A stretch of 64,000 bases of DNA from Thozetella sp. PMI_491 (lineage: Eukaryota; Ascomycota; Sordariomycetes; Chaetosphaeriales; Chaetosphaeriaceae). Location: positions 619,823 through 683,822 of the forward strand of contig MU270030.1 in assembly GCA_021432635.1 (NCBI GenBank), in the 5' to 3' direction. Both the position numbers and the translations under genes were made by a program. Below the pieces are notes generated by a model. The model had not been told where the DNA came from. It worked only from the letters and a program-made list of their open reading frames with translations, and ran no database searches. Below, one piece after another: positions 1 to 11,401 of this stretch; position 1 is the first letter of the stretch, and each line of letters opens with the position of its first letter.

Positions 1-2637
1 AGCACGACGAGGACGGTGCGACCACGCGATGACGGGGCGGGGATCGACGGGCGGTCCAGCGTTTGAAGATGACACTTTTTAGTTCTTTGTGCCGCGATCG
101 AGGTCTCGTGTCTGGTGTCTCGAAAGAGCACAGTCAGCGACTAGGCACGCTAAGTAGAAACAGTCTCGCACGGAGTAGACGCCATCACCGCGGTCGCCAG
201 CTGACGGATCGAATCTTGTCGTGAGAGCTAAGCCCTCTCCGCTCCCCTTCCCGCTCCACGAGCTGTTAGAGGTCTTCGCAGGTAGCAAAGCGCGGGCGGC
301 AGCCGGGGCCTAACGGGGACGATGCGGGGACGAGACGCCTCCTATCCAAAGCCTCTAGGCGCTCGGCCGCGCCGTCGTAGTGTTTAGTACGAGAGACCAT
401 GAAGGCGCCGTGGGTTTTCCCGCAAGCCATCGTCGTAATTCGACCGGGTGGCGGGCCGAAGAGGGCCGAGTCACCATACTGCCCCCGCGCCGGTCTCAAG
501 CTGAGGGCAGGAGAAGAAAGAGAGAGTTTCTTGGCGTCGGGCTGCGAGCGAGCGCTGCACGCTGCTCTGGTCGGGAGCGGGGGAGAGGGGTCGATGAGGG
601 CATACGGCAACGACCGAACGGACCGAGACAATATTGTTTGGTGGAGAGAGAGTGCAAGTGAGATGGGCCCAGAATCGACATTCTCGTTCCTTCCTACGCC
701 GGGAGCCTTCTTCTCCTTCCCCATTTTGTTCGCACAAGATCCCCGCAGCGCCTACACCGTACACAAAAGTCCGCCACGGAGGGGTGATCTGGCATCAAAC
801 CCACGGCCCGTTGTCGACCAGATCTCGTCCAACCACCAATCACTGCCGCACGGTTGAGGTGCTGACCCCGCGTTTCGGTCGCTGCGTCTCTCCACAGCAC
901 TTGTTCTCTCACCGGTGCCCGCTCACGCTCGCCACTATCGAGAAGGAGGGACCCGGGAGAAAAGGGTGGGGGGGGGGGGGGGTTTGACTCGCAGGGCAGC
1001 ACCAGTCACCATCCGCTGTGATGCAGCGGCCAAATACAATCCAGGGCTAAGGAGGCCATGCGACCCTAAGGGCACGATAACTAGCGCGAGGACGCACTGG
1101 CTGCCGCCTTTTGATCGTTGCAGTAGCATCCAAGGCCCCTTAGCTCATGACCCCAAAGCCCCTAGTCCAGGGCATCCCACACCATGGCCCATGGTTTGGC
1201 CGGGACACGACGTCTAAGGCACCGAATCAGTGCCGGGTCTATCGAATCGATCTCCTGACACCTGCCTTCACACGTTGTTTGCTGAGTCGTAGGCTCATTT
1301 GGGGGCCTTACCTGCCATCAACCCCCCCTCCTTGCTCTCTCTATCGGTAGGTGAAATGAGAGGTAATGAGAGGTTCCTGCATGCTTAGTGCTGGTAGCAC
1401 TTGCAGATGTCGCCCTGGTAGTCCCCCCCCTAATTTGAGGGGAAGGGGGCGGGCAAGGGGCCGTAACAAGCAGCCCCTTCGGTATATGCATAACCCCCCA
1501 GTATAGGCTCGGTGGCCGGCCTCTACGGTCAGGGGATGGGCAGCGAGCAGATTCTCGGTGAATTGAACTTGTATAGTCAGTTGCAAGCTCGCGGGGTACG
1601 CAGCCCCTAGGTCGTCGGCCTGCAGGAAGGGTGTGTCGATACTCGGCCGAAGGGCGCCGGCGGCCCACGGCGAAGCTCTCTCCAGGGGCACGAGCTGTCG
1701 GGCTGCCCGCCGATGCACGGCATCCACAAGCTCGAGCGCTCAATCTCCATGATGCAGCGGCGCGATGCCGTGGGGTCTTGGCAAGCCTGCTACAGCTTCG
1801 CCTCGGCGCCCATGTGCTGGCGTCGCGACGTGTTTGGCAGCGTAGCTCACCTTCACATGCGCCTTTGTTCTGCGTCGGTCCCGAAAGCGTTGCTTTGCGT
1901 GTAGAATGATTGGCTCCCGGTGCCGGGCGGGCGCATTGCCAACCACCAAGAACAGGCACGCACTGGACTGGACTCTAGTCGCAACGGGCTGCAGCAAGGG
2001 GCGTTGCAGCTTCGGCGCCGGGCCTTTGCCATCGATTCCGACGTTTCGATTGCAGAACGAGGATACAGGGACATGGAGATCTCGGCGCTCTGGCCCTCGG
2101 CAGCCAGCAAACGACGGCTGGCCCCTTAGCTTGGTAACGAACATGAGATAAGAGACCGGTCGTAACAAACCTGCTCCGAGGCTTTAGCAGCTGGCGGTAG
2201 CTGCCTCGGTTCTCAGCACATGCATTGCACCCGCTGGCGAGGCCGGAGCCACCGACGCAGCGTTCCCTCTAGAGTGGAATTTTGCTTCGTGCAGGAGACC
2301 CAAGTCCGCCAGTTCGGGCAATCCGCGCAAAAGGAAAGATCGTTGAAGCGCATGAATTGTTTCAACCTATGGTGCCGTCCGCGCTGGTCGGCAGATTTGG
2401 AGGCCCGGCCTGAACACCGGCGGCGCAAGTTGTCCCGTCCCCGACTGCTGATCATCACAAGGAAGCAGCAAGACCTCTTACGTAGCCTCTCCTATCTATT
2501 CTGCAGAGCAAGAGGCGACAGACCCCGCGCCGCGGAGCGTCGGGGTGCATTGCTGCCTTGGTGGCATGATGTCAATTTGCATCTCTTGTGAGAAGAGCCG
2601 AGCTGGCTCGTGCTTTCTAATTAGACGAGTGCCGTAG

Positions 2638-2670
2638 TACGGCTACGGCTACGGCGACGGCGACGGCGAG
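2638..2670. repeat. Six-base tandem repeat (GGCTAC/GGCGAC)
   Basis: About five hexamer units drift from GGCTAC to GGCGAC. A simple-sequence tract in intergenic DNA with no gene context. Confidence 0.85.
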
Positions 2671-3882
2671 GGAGAGCGTGAGGCAGTGGGGGCATGATGG
2701 AGAGAGAGCGACGATGTTAGGTAGCGAAACTCGCTCGGCATTTGCGGCGTGGTCTCGAGTAACCTCGAGACTGGATCTCTCGGGAAAGGAGCAATCTAGG
2801 TGGTGATGCTCAGACCTTTGGCTGAGCGGTGCACCGTCTCGGCTAACGATGCGACCTCTCGTCGCCCCCCTTGGACGGAGAGCGGAAGGAATTGGGCGGA
2901 ATAGCCTCAAATCCCTCCTGCCACTCAGCCTCCGCGCCCTACTGCTACTGCTACCTGACCATGCTCGCCTGCAGTAGCCTAGTGCACTGCTGCCACCGCC
3001 CAGCGCAGCGGGCTCGGGTGCCCTTGCTCATCATCCCATCAAGGGGGGTATTTTTGGGTGCACAAGTCTACCGTAGTAGAGCGTATGTTGCCAGGACCCC
3101 CCTCAAGCGCGGCAGCACGATGCCACGGCAATCGGTCCTAAGCTAGGCACTAGACTAGGGGCGTAGTTGTGGGGAAGGACGAAGCGAGCAAGACAGCAGA
3201 AGCGAGAAATCCAAGATTCGGGCGGATACTGTATGGAGTCGAGCGTGTAGGGGGAGTAACATAGACTTAGACGGTTATGTAAACGGGTGGCCGAATGCGG
3301 CAAGCGGCGGCCAACCCGTGGTGGAATGGCGGTGGTGCCTTTTTGGGGTGCCATTGGGGTGCCCACCAGCCCTCGCGCTGTCTTGGCCGTGTGAAGCGCG
3401 AGAAGGCTTGAAGGGGTATCCCCTATAGTCAGTGGTAGTATACACGGAAAAGTGAGCTCCCGTGCCGCTGGGTTGGGACGAACCATGACTCCCAAGGAAA
3501 TAAAAGGGGAATATCACCTTCCTGGTGCCTACGGGAGACCCGCTCTGTATTTGCCTCTCTGCCCCTCCGATGGTCGCTTGCATGCATGGGCTTTTCATGG
3601 GCGCCTTCTCAATGGACGTGCGAGAGGGACTCTAGATCATCATGGCCAGGCTTGCCAGGGCGCGCGACGCCGCCCGGCACTGAGGGCGTGGAGCGGCGAC
3701 GTGAGATTGCAACCGCCTTATTGTAACCAAGGACTGGGGGGGAGGGGGTTGTGAGGGCTCGAACAGTCAGTCCCCTGGAGCGCCCCTGTGCGCTCGCCCC
3801 CTGGAGCTTGCCTGGCTGCTCACTCGCTCGCTGAGCCGCGAGCCTCAAAGTCCTGCGCCAATTTGGTGGCACGGTACTCGAG

Positions 3883-3894
3883 GTACCGCGGTAC
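3883..3894. repeat. Perfect 12-bp GTAC palindrome
   Basis: GTACCGCGGTAC reads identically on both strands. It lies in a cluster of four GGTAC motifs between 3870 and 3905. It belongs to a loose family of GTAC-centred palindromes scattered through this window. Confidence 0.8.
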
Positions 3895-4743
3895 ACCGGT
3901 ACTGTAAAGGCCGGGACTTTTGTCAAATTCGAGTACGAATGAAATAATGCATACTGTACTGTATATCGACAGACGCTTCGGGCAGCTCGAATGACGACAA
4001 CGACGTCACTGATGGCTCAAGCTATCTTCGACTTGCACACAGGCGCTGTCTCCGGTCAAGGCTAAAGCACAAGTTGCATCGCGAGAGAGCTATGATCCGG
4101 CTTGGCGCTAGTCCCTCCCCCCACGGCGCTGAAGCCGGTTTTTAGGAGGGCGGGCTGCTTCTGTTACCCAGTGAACACGTGCTGTAGAAGTTGGTGCTGG
4201 CGCTGAAGCTTCTACGAGCTCCATCGGATGGCATCCGCCCACTATCATCCACACACACCAACTGGCTTCTTTGCTCCCAGGCTCCCCCCACCTAGTCTCC
4301 CCTATTTGGGTCCTGTCAGACGACCGGCCTGCCACCAAAGGACCCTGGAGGAGATCATATCGCCGCATCAGTATGTCAGTCGCGAACCTTAGGTCCGAGA
4401 AAGGCCAGTGGAGCATGCGGGTTATGGGGCGGGGTTCGAGAAAAGGGAAATAATGGAAGGGGAAAGGGGGGGGGAGTTGAAGCGTTGGGGGGTGGGGGGG
4501 TGAAATTGCGGTGGTGCCACTACTACAGCGCACACCCCGTGAGCTCTAGTGGTGCCCCCTCGGCGTTTCGGCCGACCTGCCTCAGTGGCCATCTTGGGGG
4601 CCGTTTTGCTCCAATCTCCAGAGCTATCCCATTGGCCCGCTCTGCAGCTGCCGTGCTCCGCAGATCCCTACCCCGTTCGGGGTGGCTGCAGAATGGCCGC
4701 CACTAGACGGAGCTAGCTGGAAAGAGGTGTGGGCGGGTGGGTG

Positions 4744-4755
4744 CTAGGTACCTAG
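4744..4755. repeat. Perfect 12-bp palindrome CTAGGTACCTAG
   Basis: A perfect palindrome of the TAGGTACCTA type. Related motifs recur at about 7957-7990, 15700-16330, 25307, 28986, 32304, 56046 and 61833. Confidence 0.85.
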
Positions 4756-5654
4756 CTCGGTATCGGTGGTCGGGGGACTTGAGACCCGCCGCTGCTCTTT
4801 GTGCCTCCCGTACCGTAAATACATGGTAAGGCTGCCACTGGCCGACGACTCGAAAGCGCCCCCCCCCGGGGGGGAACAAAGACGCGCCACGAAAGCCTGA
4901 TGATCCTCGCGGGGGCCGCCCCGGTGGAGATGAGCGCCTCACAGCGACAGATCTGCGCCGGACTCGCTACTACATACTGCGTATGTGCGAAGCATCGCGT
5001 TGGGCGGCCGAACGGGCGCGCTCTCCCGGAGCCATGGCTTGCAGCCCACCCCTCTGAACGAGGCAAGGCTGACAAAGAAAGCTTGGTACATAGGCAGGGG
5101 GGCTATAGGGGGGGTTGCAGTATCAACCGGGACGCACCACCCACTAAGACATCTCCACAGGGCGCCAGGTCCTGTACTTCGTTCCTGTGGCACGGCAAGG
5201 GCGAGCGCCATAGCTTGCGCGCCTAGCACCAGAGCGTCTTAGTGCATCTGTCTGCCGAAAGTCCAAAGTACGCGGTTAGCGTCGAGACAGCGTACAAGTG
5301 CGAGTCCGTGGATATTGGAGATAGAGCCGGGGACACGTGCTGTTGCCAGGAGCAGGCGACGAGAGGAAGAAAGGAAAGGGGAAGGAAATCGGAAACCAAG
5401 AGCGAGTCACACGCTACGGGAGCGCGCCATTTCTTTTCTGGCAAACCAAGACTGGAGAGTGCATGCGGGCGGGCCTAAAGCCCGTCTAGCTTGTATGTCT
5501 GTTTGGGTGGTATGCGAGCGATCAGCATTGGCTGGCCCGCCCTCGGTGCTGGTCCTCTCGCCGTCCGTCTGCCGTGTAACCCGGACCAGAACTTGCATGT
5601 GGATACCTACACAACGGGGGCCAGGCGCCTTGTTCGCCCATACACACGCAGCAG

Positions 5655-5717
5655 ACACACACACACACACACACACGTACACACCACATACGCACCCACA
5701 TACGCACCCACATACGC
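5655..5717. repeat. (AC)11 microsatellite followed by a 12-bp minisatellite
   Basis: An AC dinucleotide run spans 5655-5676. About ten bases on, a 12-base unit CATACGCACCCA begins at 5687 and is repeated about 2.6 times to 5717. Intergenic. Confidence 0.9.
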
Positions 5718-7956
5718 GCGCACATGCGCATTGCGCCCACACACGGGAGCTCGCTCTGGTCTGTCTTGGTGTCTGTCTCAGGCCGTGCACATCCATCATC
5801 TCGATAGGGCTGGTGGCAAAGGTACACGCAGTAGGAAGCGAGATCGCCTCAGTGAAACCGTTGCACTTTGCTGTTGGACTTGTCTTTTCGGGGTTTTGAC
5901 TCTGTCTGGTGCGGGCCCCGATGGGCGGGAGCTCTCGCCTGAGCTCGCCAGCGATCCGACATTGGGAACCTTGGTGATCCCGAATGTGGGGGACCTACGT
6001 GTTCTGGAAGGGTTGGAAGGGCGGGTAAGCTGCGGAGACTGGGACCAGTGGTAGCAGAGCGACCAGTGACAGCAGAAGTGGCCCTGCAAATAACAGCCAG
6101 TGGTGCTGGCGGCCAACCAACAGGGGGACGGCACGCGCAGCCAACTTTTAAGTTTCAGAGCCCATCTGCTGGTCGCTTCCTGTCCTCGCTGGGTGCGCGT
6201 CGCCGTGATGTGACGTTGCCAACCCAGACCCCAGGGCAAAGGCTACGACGCTGCGCACATGGCAGTTGGTATTCGTTGGGCTTGCTCGCTGATTCTTGGG
6301 GCTAACGTCGCCAAGGGGAGACGACGTCGCTTGGCATCCCACGCCCCCAGGTCCGCTATCAATAATTACTTTGCAAACAAATAGCCATGTATCTTGACCG
6401 GAGAGCACTGCTCGCATCGGGAAAGGCTTCGGCCACCAGCCGTGACGTCGGCGCTCCCCCCCTCCCCCCGGGTCTCTACAAGCGTGCGCAGGACGTACTC
6501 AGGACGGTGCCGAGCTTCACGCTCGCCCTCGATGCTGGTAGGCCGACGAGCAGCAGAGGTTCGTCATGCACGCAGTGCAAATGCGCCAGAGCAGGTTTTT
6601 TGCCCCTCTTATCCGACATTCCAGGGCGGGCCGTCGGCTTCCATGTCGACCAGGCATTGCGCAGACCAAACCTCCGAAGCCCTGGTTGACACCTCTGTCA
6701 CGGGCGACGCAGTAAGCTCCCCGGTGACGACGAAGCACGCCGCGGGCGAATGACAGCGCAGCGAGCTTGGCCGGCTGGAAACTGTCCAATCTCGGGCGTC
6801 GCCCTACGGGGCTGCGGGCGGCCAGAGTGTGAAAATAAACTTCTGACGGCGCCCGAAGCCAGAGCAAATCGTATGGCCGAATGGGGAGCTGGCCGCCACG
6901 CCCAAAGGGGGCAAGGGGAGACCATGAGTGGGGAGCAGCGTACACAAAGCGAGACGGAGAGAGATTGCGGTCTGCAAGCTCTGCAGGGACAAGTAGCAGC
7001 GCGTGGGCGCCTTCGTTGATTGGCCCGCCCTGTCCAGCCGTTCCCGATAATGGCAGCTGGAACCCTGGGCCCCCTTGTGCCTGGCCCTGTCCGATCCCCG
7101 CGAACCGGACCGGCAACCCTGTTGGGCATCACGAAGCGGGCCCGTTTCCCTTGAAGGGGTGAGGGGGGACGAGGGGTTTGTTGAATAATGTGTCTGCATC
7201 CGTGGGCCATAATTTTGACGTCGAGCGGTGTGTGCGTGTGCGCGTTGTGCCGGTGGAGCTGATGTATGGTTGGAGGGGTGTCACGGACGAGGCGGGAGAG
7301 GACCCTCGCAGGCTATCCATTTCAACCTGCCTTTTTGGACGCTTTAGGCGGGCTGTGTGGACCGCTCGCTATGGTGCCGACGGACGTAGACAAAGCCGGG
7401 CTACCAGATCGGCGCCCCGGAGCTCGCTGTTTCGCCTCTGAGCGGCCGCTTACTCAAGCGGGTAGAACACGCCTCCCCCCCCAGGGCGAGAATGATGCAG
7501 AGGCGGCAGAGGATTCTGAGTTTGGGGAGTCGCTCTTCAACAGCCGTGGGCCTGGCCGCTCTCGGGCTGTAAGATTGCGAGATCCGGGTTGCGGCCGCTC
7601 TGCGCCCTGATATGCAGCAATTTACGAGCCCGGGACCGACACCTGCGTAGGGCTGAACACCTTCAACTCGGCTCGAGGCCATTCCGACAGGCCTCCTGCG
7701 TCTCGCAGTTGTTGTTTGGCCGTCTCGAGTGGGATTGAGGGAAAGGGGGGTCGTCTATCTCGTTAGATACCTTGGCGAGCGGACCTGAAGGGCCACGTAT
7801 TTTGCTGGCCAGTCTCTTTTGGCCGCCACGGGACTCGCGAATTGGCACTGTGGGCTCTGTAAGGTGGTGTGGTGCGCTCTGGGGGTCCTCCCGCTTAACA
7901 GACACCCACCACGGCTCTGCCGATCAATTGTTAGTAAGCGCATCATACGTACGCGC

Positions 7957-7990
7957 TACAGTACCTAAAGGAGGTAAGGTAGGTACTGTA
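7957..7990. repeat. Perfect 11-bp inverted repeat with a 12-nt loop
   Basis: The left arm TACAGTACCTA (7957-7967) is the exact reverse complement of the right arm (7980-7990). Further TAGGTA motifs follow up to about 8013. The element can form a hairpin or cruciform; no open frame or other transposon hallmark surrounds it. Confidence 0.85.
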
Positions 7991-8088
7991 CCCAACGTAG
8001 GTATGTAGGTAGGGAGCGGGAATGGCTTTAGGACCTCGTTTGCAAGAAAGTCCTATCCCTGCCCTCCCCTCCCCTCCCCTTCCCCGCG

Positions 8089-8110
8089 CAGATGGGGCAG
8101 ATGGGGCAGG
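8089..8110. repeat. Short tandem GCAGATGGG repeat
   Basis: A 10-base unit GCAGATGGGG is present twice followed by a partial copy. It lies next to a CCCCT-rich pyrimidine tract at about 8060-8083. Confidence 0.7.
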
Positions 8111-10209
8111 AACGACGAGCCAACGCAGAAATGTCGTCGGATCGTGGCAACTGTCGGGTTGGTCTTGACAGAGCTGCATGCACACGAGACAAGCTGTGCC
8201 CGTTGCCCGTGTCTCCAGTACATTAAGCAGCGTATATCCCTATGTGGGGGAGGGAGGGGGAAGGGCGAGGAAAGGGGGGGGGGGTCAGTTGGACGGAGTA
8301 TCCCGCCAGACAGGTACTCGTTGCCTCGGTCCTGTTTTTCGTGTCCATCTAGAACGAGTCTCCCTGGAGCACCTGCCGGTCACCCGCGCCGTCATTTACT
8401 GCCCAAAAGGACCCTCGTCAAGGACAACGCTCCCCTCCCCCCCTTCGCTTCTCATGCACAAGGGGGGCGAGGTGTTGGCATATGCTCGACGCGGCGCCTC
8501 GTGTCCGATGCCCCGTATCATGGTGATGCGCGGGCTGCTGCTAGCACCCCAAGCGATAGTGGTTGCCCCATGTCGGGGTTCTACGCCCCTCCAAGGCAGA
8601 GCTGCGACGGCACAACCCCCAGTAGCGAACGACCGAGGCCTAGATTATCGGCCGCATTCGCAAGCAGCGATCGCTTCTTCAACGTCGCCAGTCCAGCACA
8701 GCCCTCTCGCTACGGCTTCGACACGTCGCGCCAGACTGTGCCGCCGATGTGTGACGTGAGCTCGGCTCAATTCCTTTCTATTTATTTGCCCGCTACCCTC
8801 GGAGATAATACTAGGCGGGAGCGCCAAAGTCTCTATACGGACTCAGATTCCATTCCGGGGTGTAAGATTCGGCATTACCGTTCTAGATTGAGATGGAGAT
8901 CATTAGACGGCGAAGGTGTCGCAGTTTATTGCAACACACTACGCACTTGCGGCCTCGACCGTCGTGGTGGCGGCATCGCAAGTGCCCGTACGGGCTGTGC
9001 CGCAATTGGACCAAGCGATGCGAGGAAGAAAGGGGGGAGGGGCGACCGAGGTGCCGTCCTAGTCTCTGGGGGGAGGGGAAGTAGCCTTCGTGTCGTCAGC
9101 CCAGCTGTCGGGCACAAAGATTCTTGGACAATGAAGCATATTCGTTGGGGCGTCAGGAAAGATACGATGGCGACGCTTGTATTCACAGTAGACCCTGGTT
9201 CGGATGACACTGTAGACAGCACATGACATGTTGGCCGAGGAGCCGATCGCTTCTGTTTGAAGGGACGAGCAGCCCCAAGCCCCAGGCCCCAACACGAGCA
9301 GCTGGTCTGAGGCAGTGTCGTCATAGCAAGAATAGAATCGACTAACGGCTAGTCGGCCGTGTTGGGTTTCGAGTCTGCTGCTGGGCCCCCCCTTTCCTGC
9401 TGCTGAGATCTTTGGTCTCACCATTAAACGCAGCCGGTCCAACATAGCTAGGCCGGACAGCCCAAAAAGAAGCTGCACTGCGGATGTTTGGCTGTCATCC
9501 CCGCCAGGCGGTGTCACCTCAAAAATAAGCAACGCCCGGTGTAAACATGAAACCCACCATCCCCCAAGCCTGCCCGGCCGTCATGTCGGCTCAGCGCGGC
9601 CTCAGGCCCGGCGCCCGAGCCAACCGCTCTCTCTTCCCCCCTGGACTCCGGGGAGTTCGGGTCCAATCGGAAGAATTTCAAGCAGGCGATCGCATCCCAG
9701 CCTCCCGTCACTGCCCCCACTAGCTTTTTCCTTTTGGGGACTGCGCGAGACCCAGACTCTGGCAAGCACTCTCCCCCCAAGCATGGCCCAAGTCATCCCT
9801 GCAGCAAATGTCCAACGGCAAATGAAACTGGCGCCGCTCAGGCAAGTCCTAGATAATTCGGGAAACCGACAGGCATCGCCAATGCCGGCTTGTCTTACTC
9901 CGTGGTCTATGTATCGCCGGCTAGCAACACAGTATAGGCGGGGGAGGGGCGAGGGGGAAAATGAGCCCATGCAAAGGGCTGCCGAGTTGGCCCTGCTCTG
10001 AAGGCTGCGGAGGCAGAGAAGGGGCTAGGTCCTTGAAGAAGCCGCCAGAGTTGGAGTGGTGCGTGCACGCCAGGGACGTTTGCTCGAAAGAAGACAAGAT
10101 GTGACGGATGTGACACAGCTTATTGGCTCGCTCAATACTACCAGCACCAGCACCATCACACGCACGATTGGGGGAATTGGCGCCCATGGTGCATCGGCTG
10201 CGCGGGCGG

Positions 10210-10230
10210 CAGCAGCAGCAGCAGCAGCAG
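10210..10230. repeat. (CAG)7 trinucleotide repeat
   Basis: Seven perfect CAG units followed by an imperfect AAG CAG. It is intergenic as far as I can see, and the surrounding short open frames look like chance. Confidence 0.9.
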
Positions 10231-11374
10231 AAGCAGCACTAGTATGCACTTGATCGTCGGCACATCGAGCCTAAACGTGAGAACTTTCTTTGCAAAGTGC
10301 CGTCCGAAACGACGTCGGTATGGGACGAGTTTCCCGGAAACAATGTTTAGCGGATTTGACAACCTGGAAGCGCACAGCGCAGATAGAGGCGCGTCGGTCC
10401 CGGCCCGGTCTGGCCAGCTCCGGGTCCCTGCAGCGATCACGGCCAGACACTCGCATCACCATCATGCAAGCCCCAGGGTCAGCCCAAGAGAATTAGAAAA
10501 AGGCCGAATCTCAGGGGGACGCGGGAATCAGTACCGCCGCCGCGGCGGGTGGTGTGATTTGCGCGTCGCCGCTGGCCATCTAAAATGCGCTCGGTGTCCT
10601 GGCAGCCTTAGCTGGTCTCAGAAGGGGGTCACCCTGTTGGCCGTTGGAGATGCCGCGGGTGGTGGTGGTCTGAGACGGACGGGCTGGAGCGCAGTTCAGG
10701 CAACAGAATTAAAAAGAAAGTCTGGTCCCACGCCCCGTGCATCTTCGGTGTAGCGACCACCCTGCTCGTGCTATGGTGGGCGGGTGTGTGGTGTGTGTGT
10801 CGACGGGTGATGGGTGGGTGGGTGGATGTCTGCCACCCAGGGAAGACCTAGTCTTTGTTTTCCCAAAACAGGTCGCCAGTGCAGGGCCCCTAGGTGCCCA
10901 CAGTTTTTTTTTTTTTACAGGGAGGACCGCCCACCCGTCATTTCGCACAAGGCCTGACAGGCAAGGCTCATTTGCAACTCAAAGCCCCCGAGCTTGGGAA
11001 ACAGCCGCAAGGCTCCCGAATTCTCCAGCGGATAATTGGTGGCCTGTGGGACCCCCCGCCTAAAGGGCGGAGGGCGGCGGGGGGGGCCTGCGAAACAGAC
11101 CCAATATCGAGGCAGTGCCGCGCTTGTTCCACCGTTGCATCGCGGCAACTATTCGCACACCCAAACGCCGCCTTGGGCATACGATCGGCCGCCACCACAT
11201 ACTATGTAGGGACGAAGGGGGGGAGGGAAGGGGGGACATACCTCAGGGACCCTGGTATGGCTTGCCTGTCTCTTTGAGGGGTCTCGACCCCGACGGGTGG
11301 TGTCGAGTGTCGTACGGGCGCATTCCTCGCATCCCGAGCCGGTTGGATCCCGTCTATTGCATGTCGAGAGCGGT

Positions 11375-11401
11375 GCAAGTGAGGCAAGTGAGGCAAGTGA
11401 G
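11375..11401. repeat. Three perfect copies of a 9-bp unit
   Basis: GCAAGTGAG occurs three times head to tail with no mismatch. Intergenic minisatellite. Confidence 0.9.

Noticed and set aside
8144..9226. 360-codon plus-strand open frame
   Set aside because: It begins at GTG, is Ser/Arg/Gly-rich without motifs, and is overlapped by other long frames. Chance length in GC-rich DNA.
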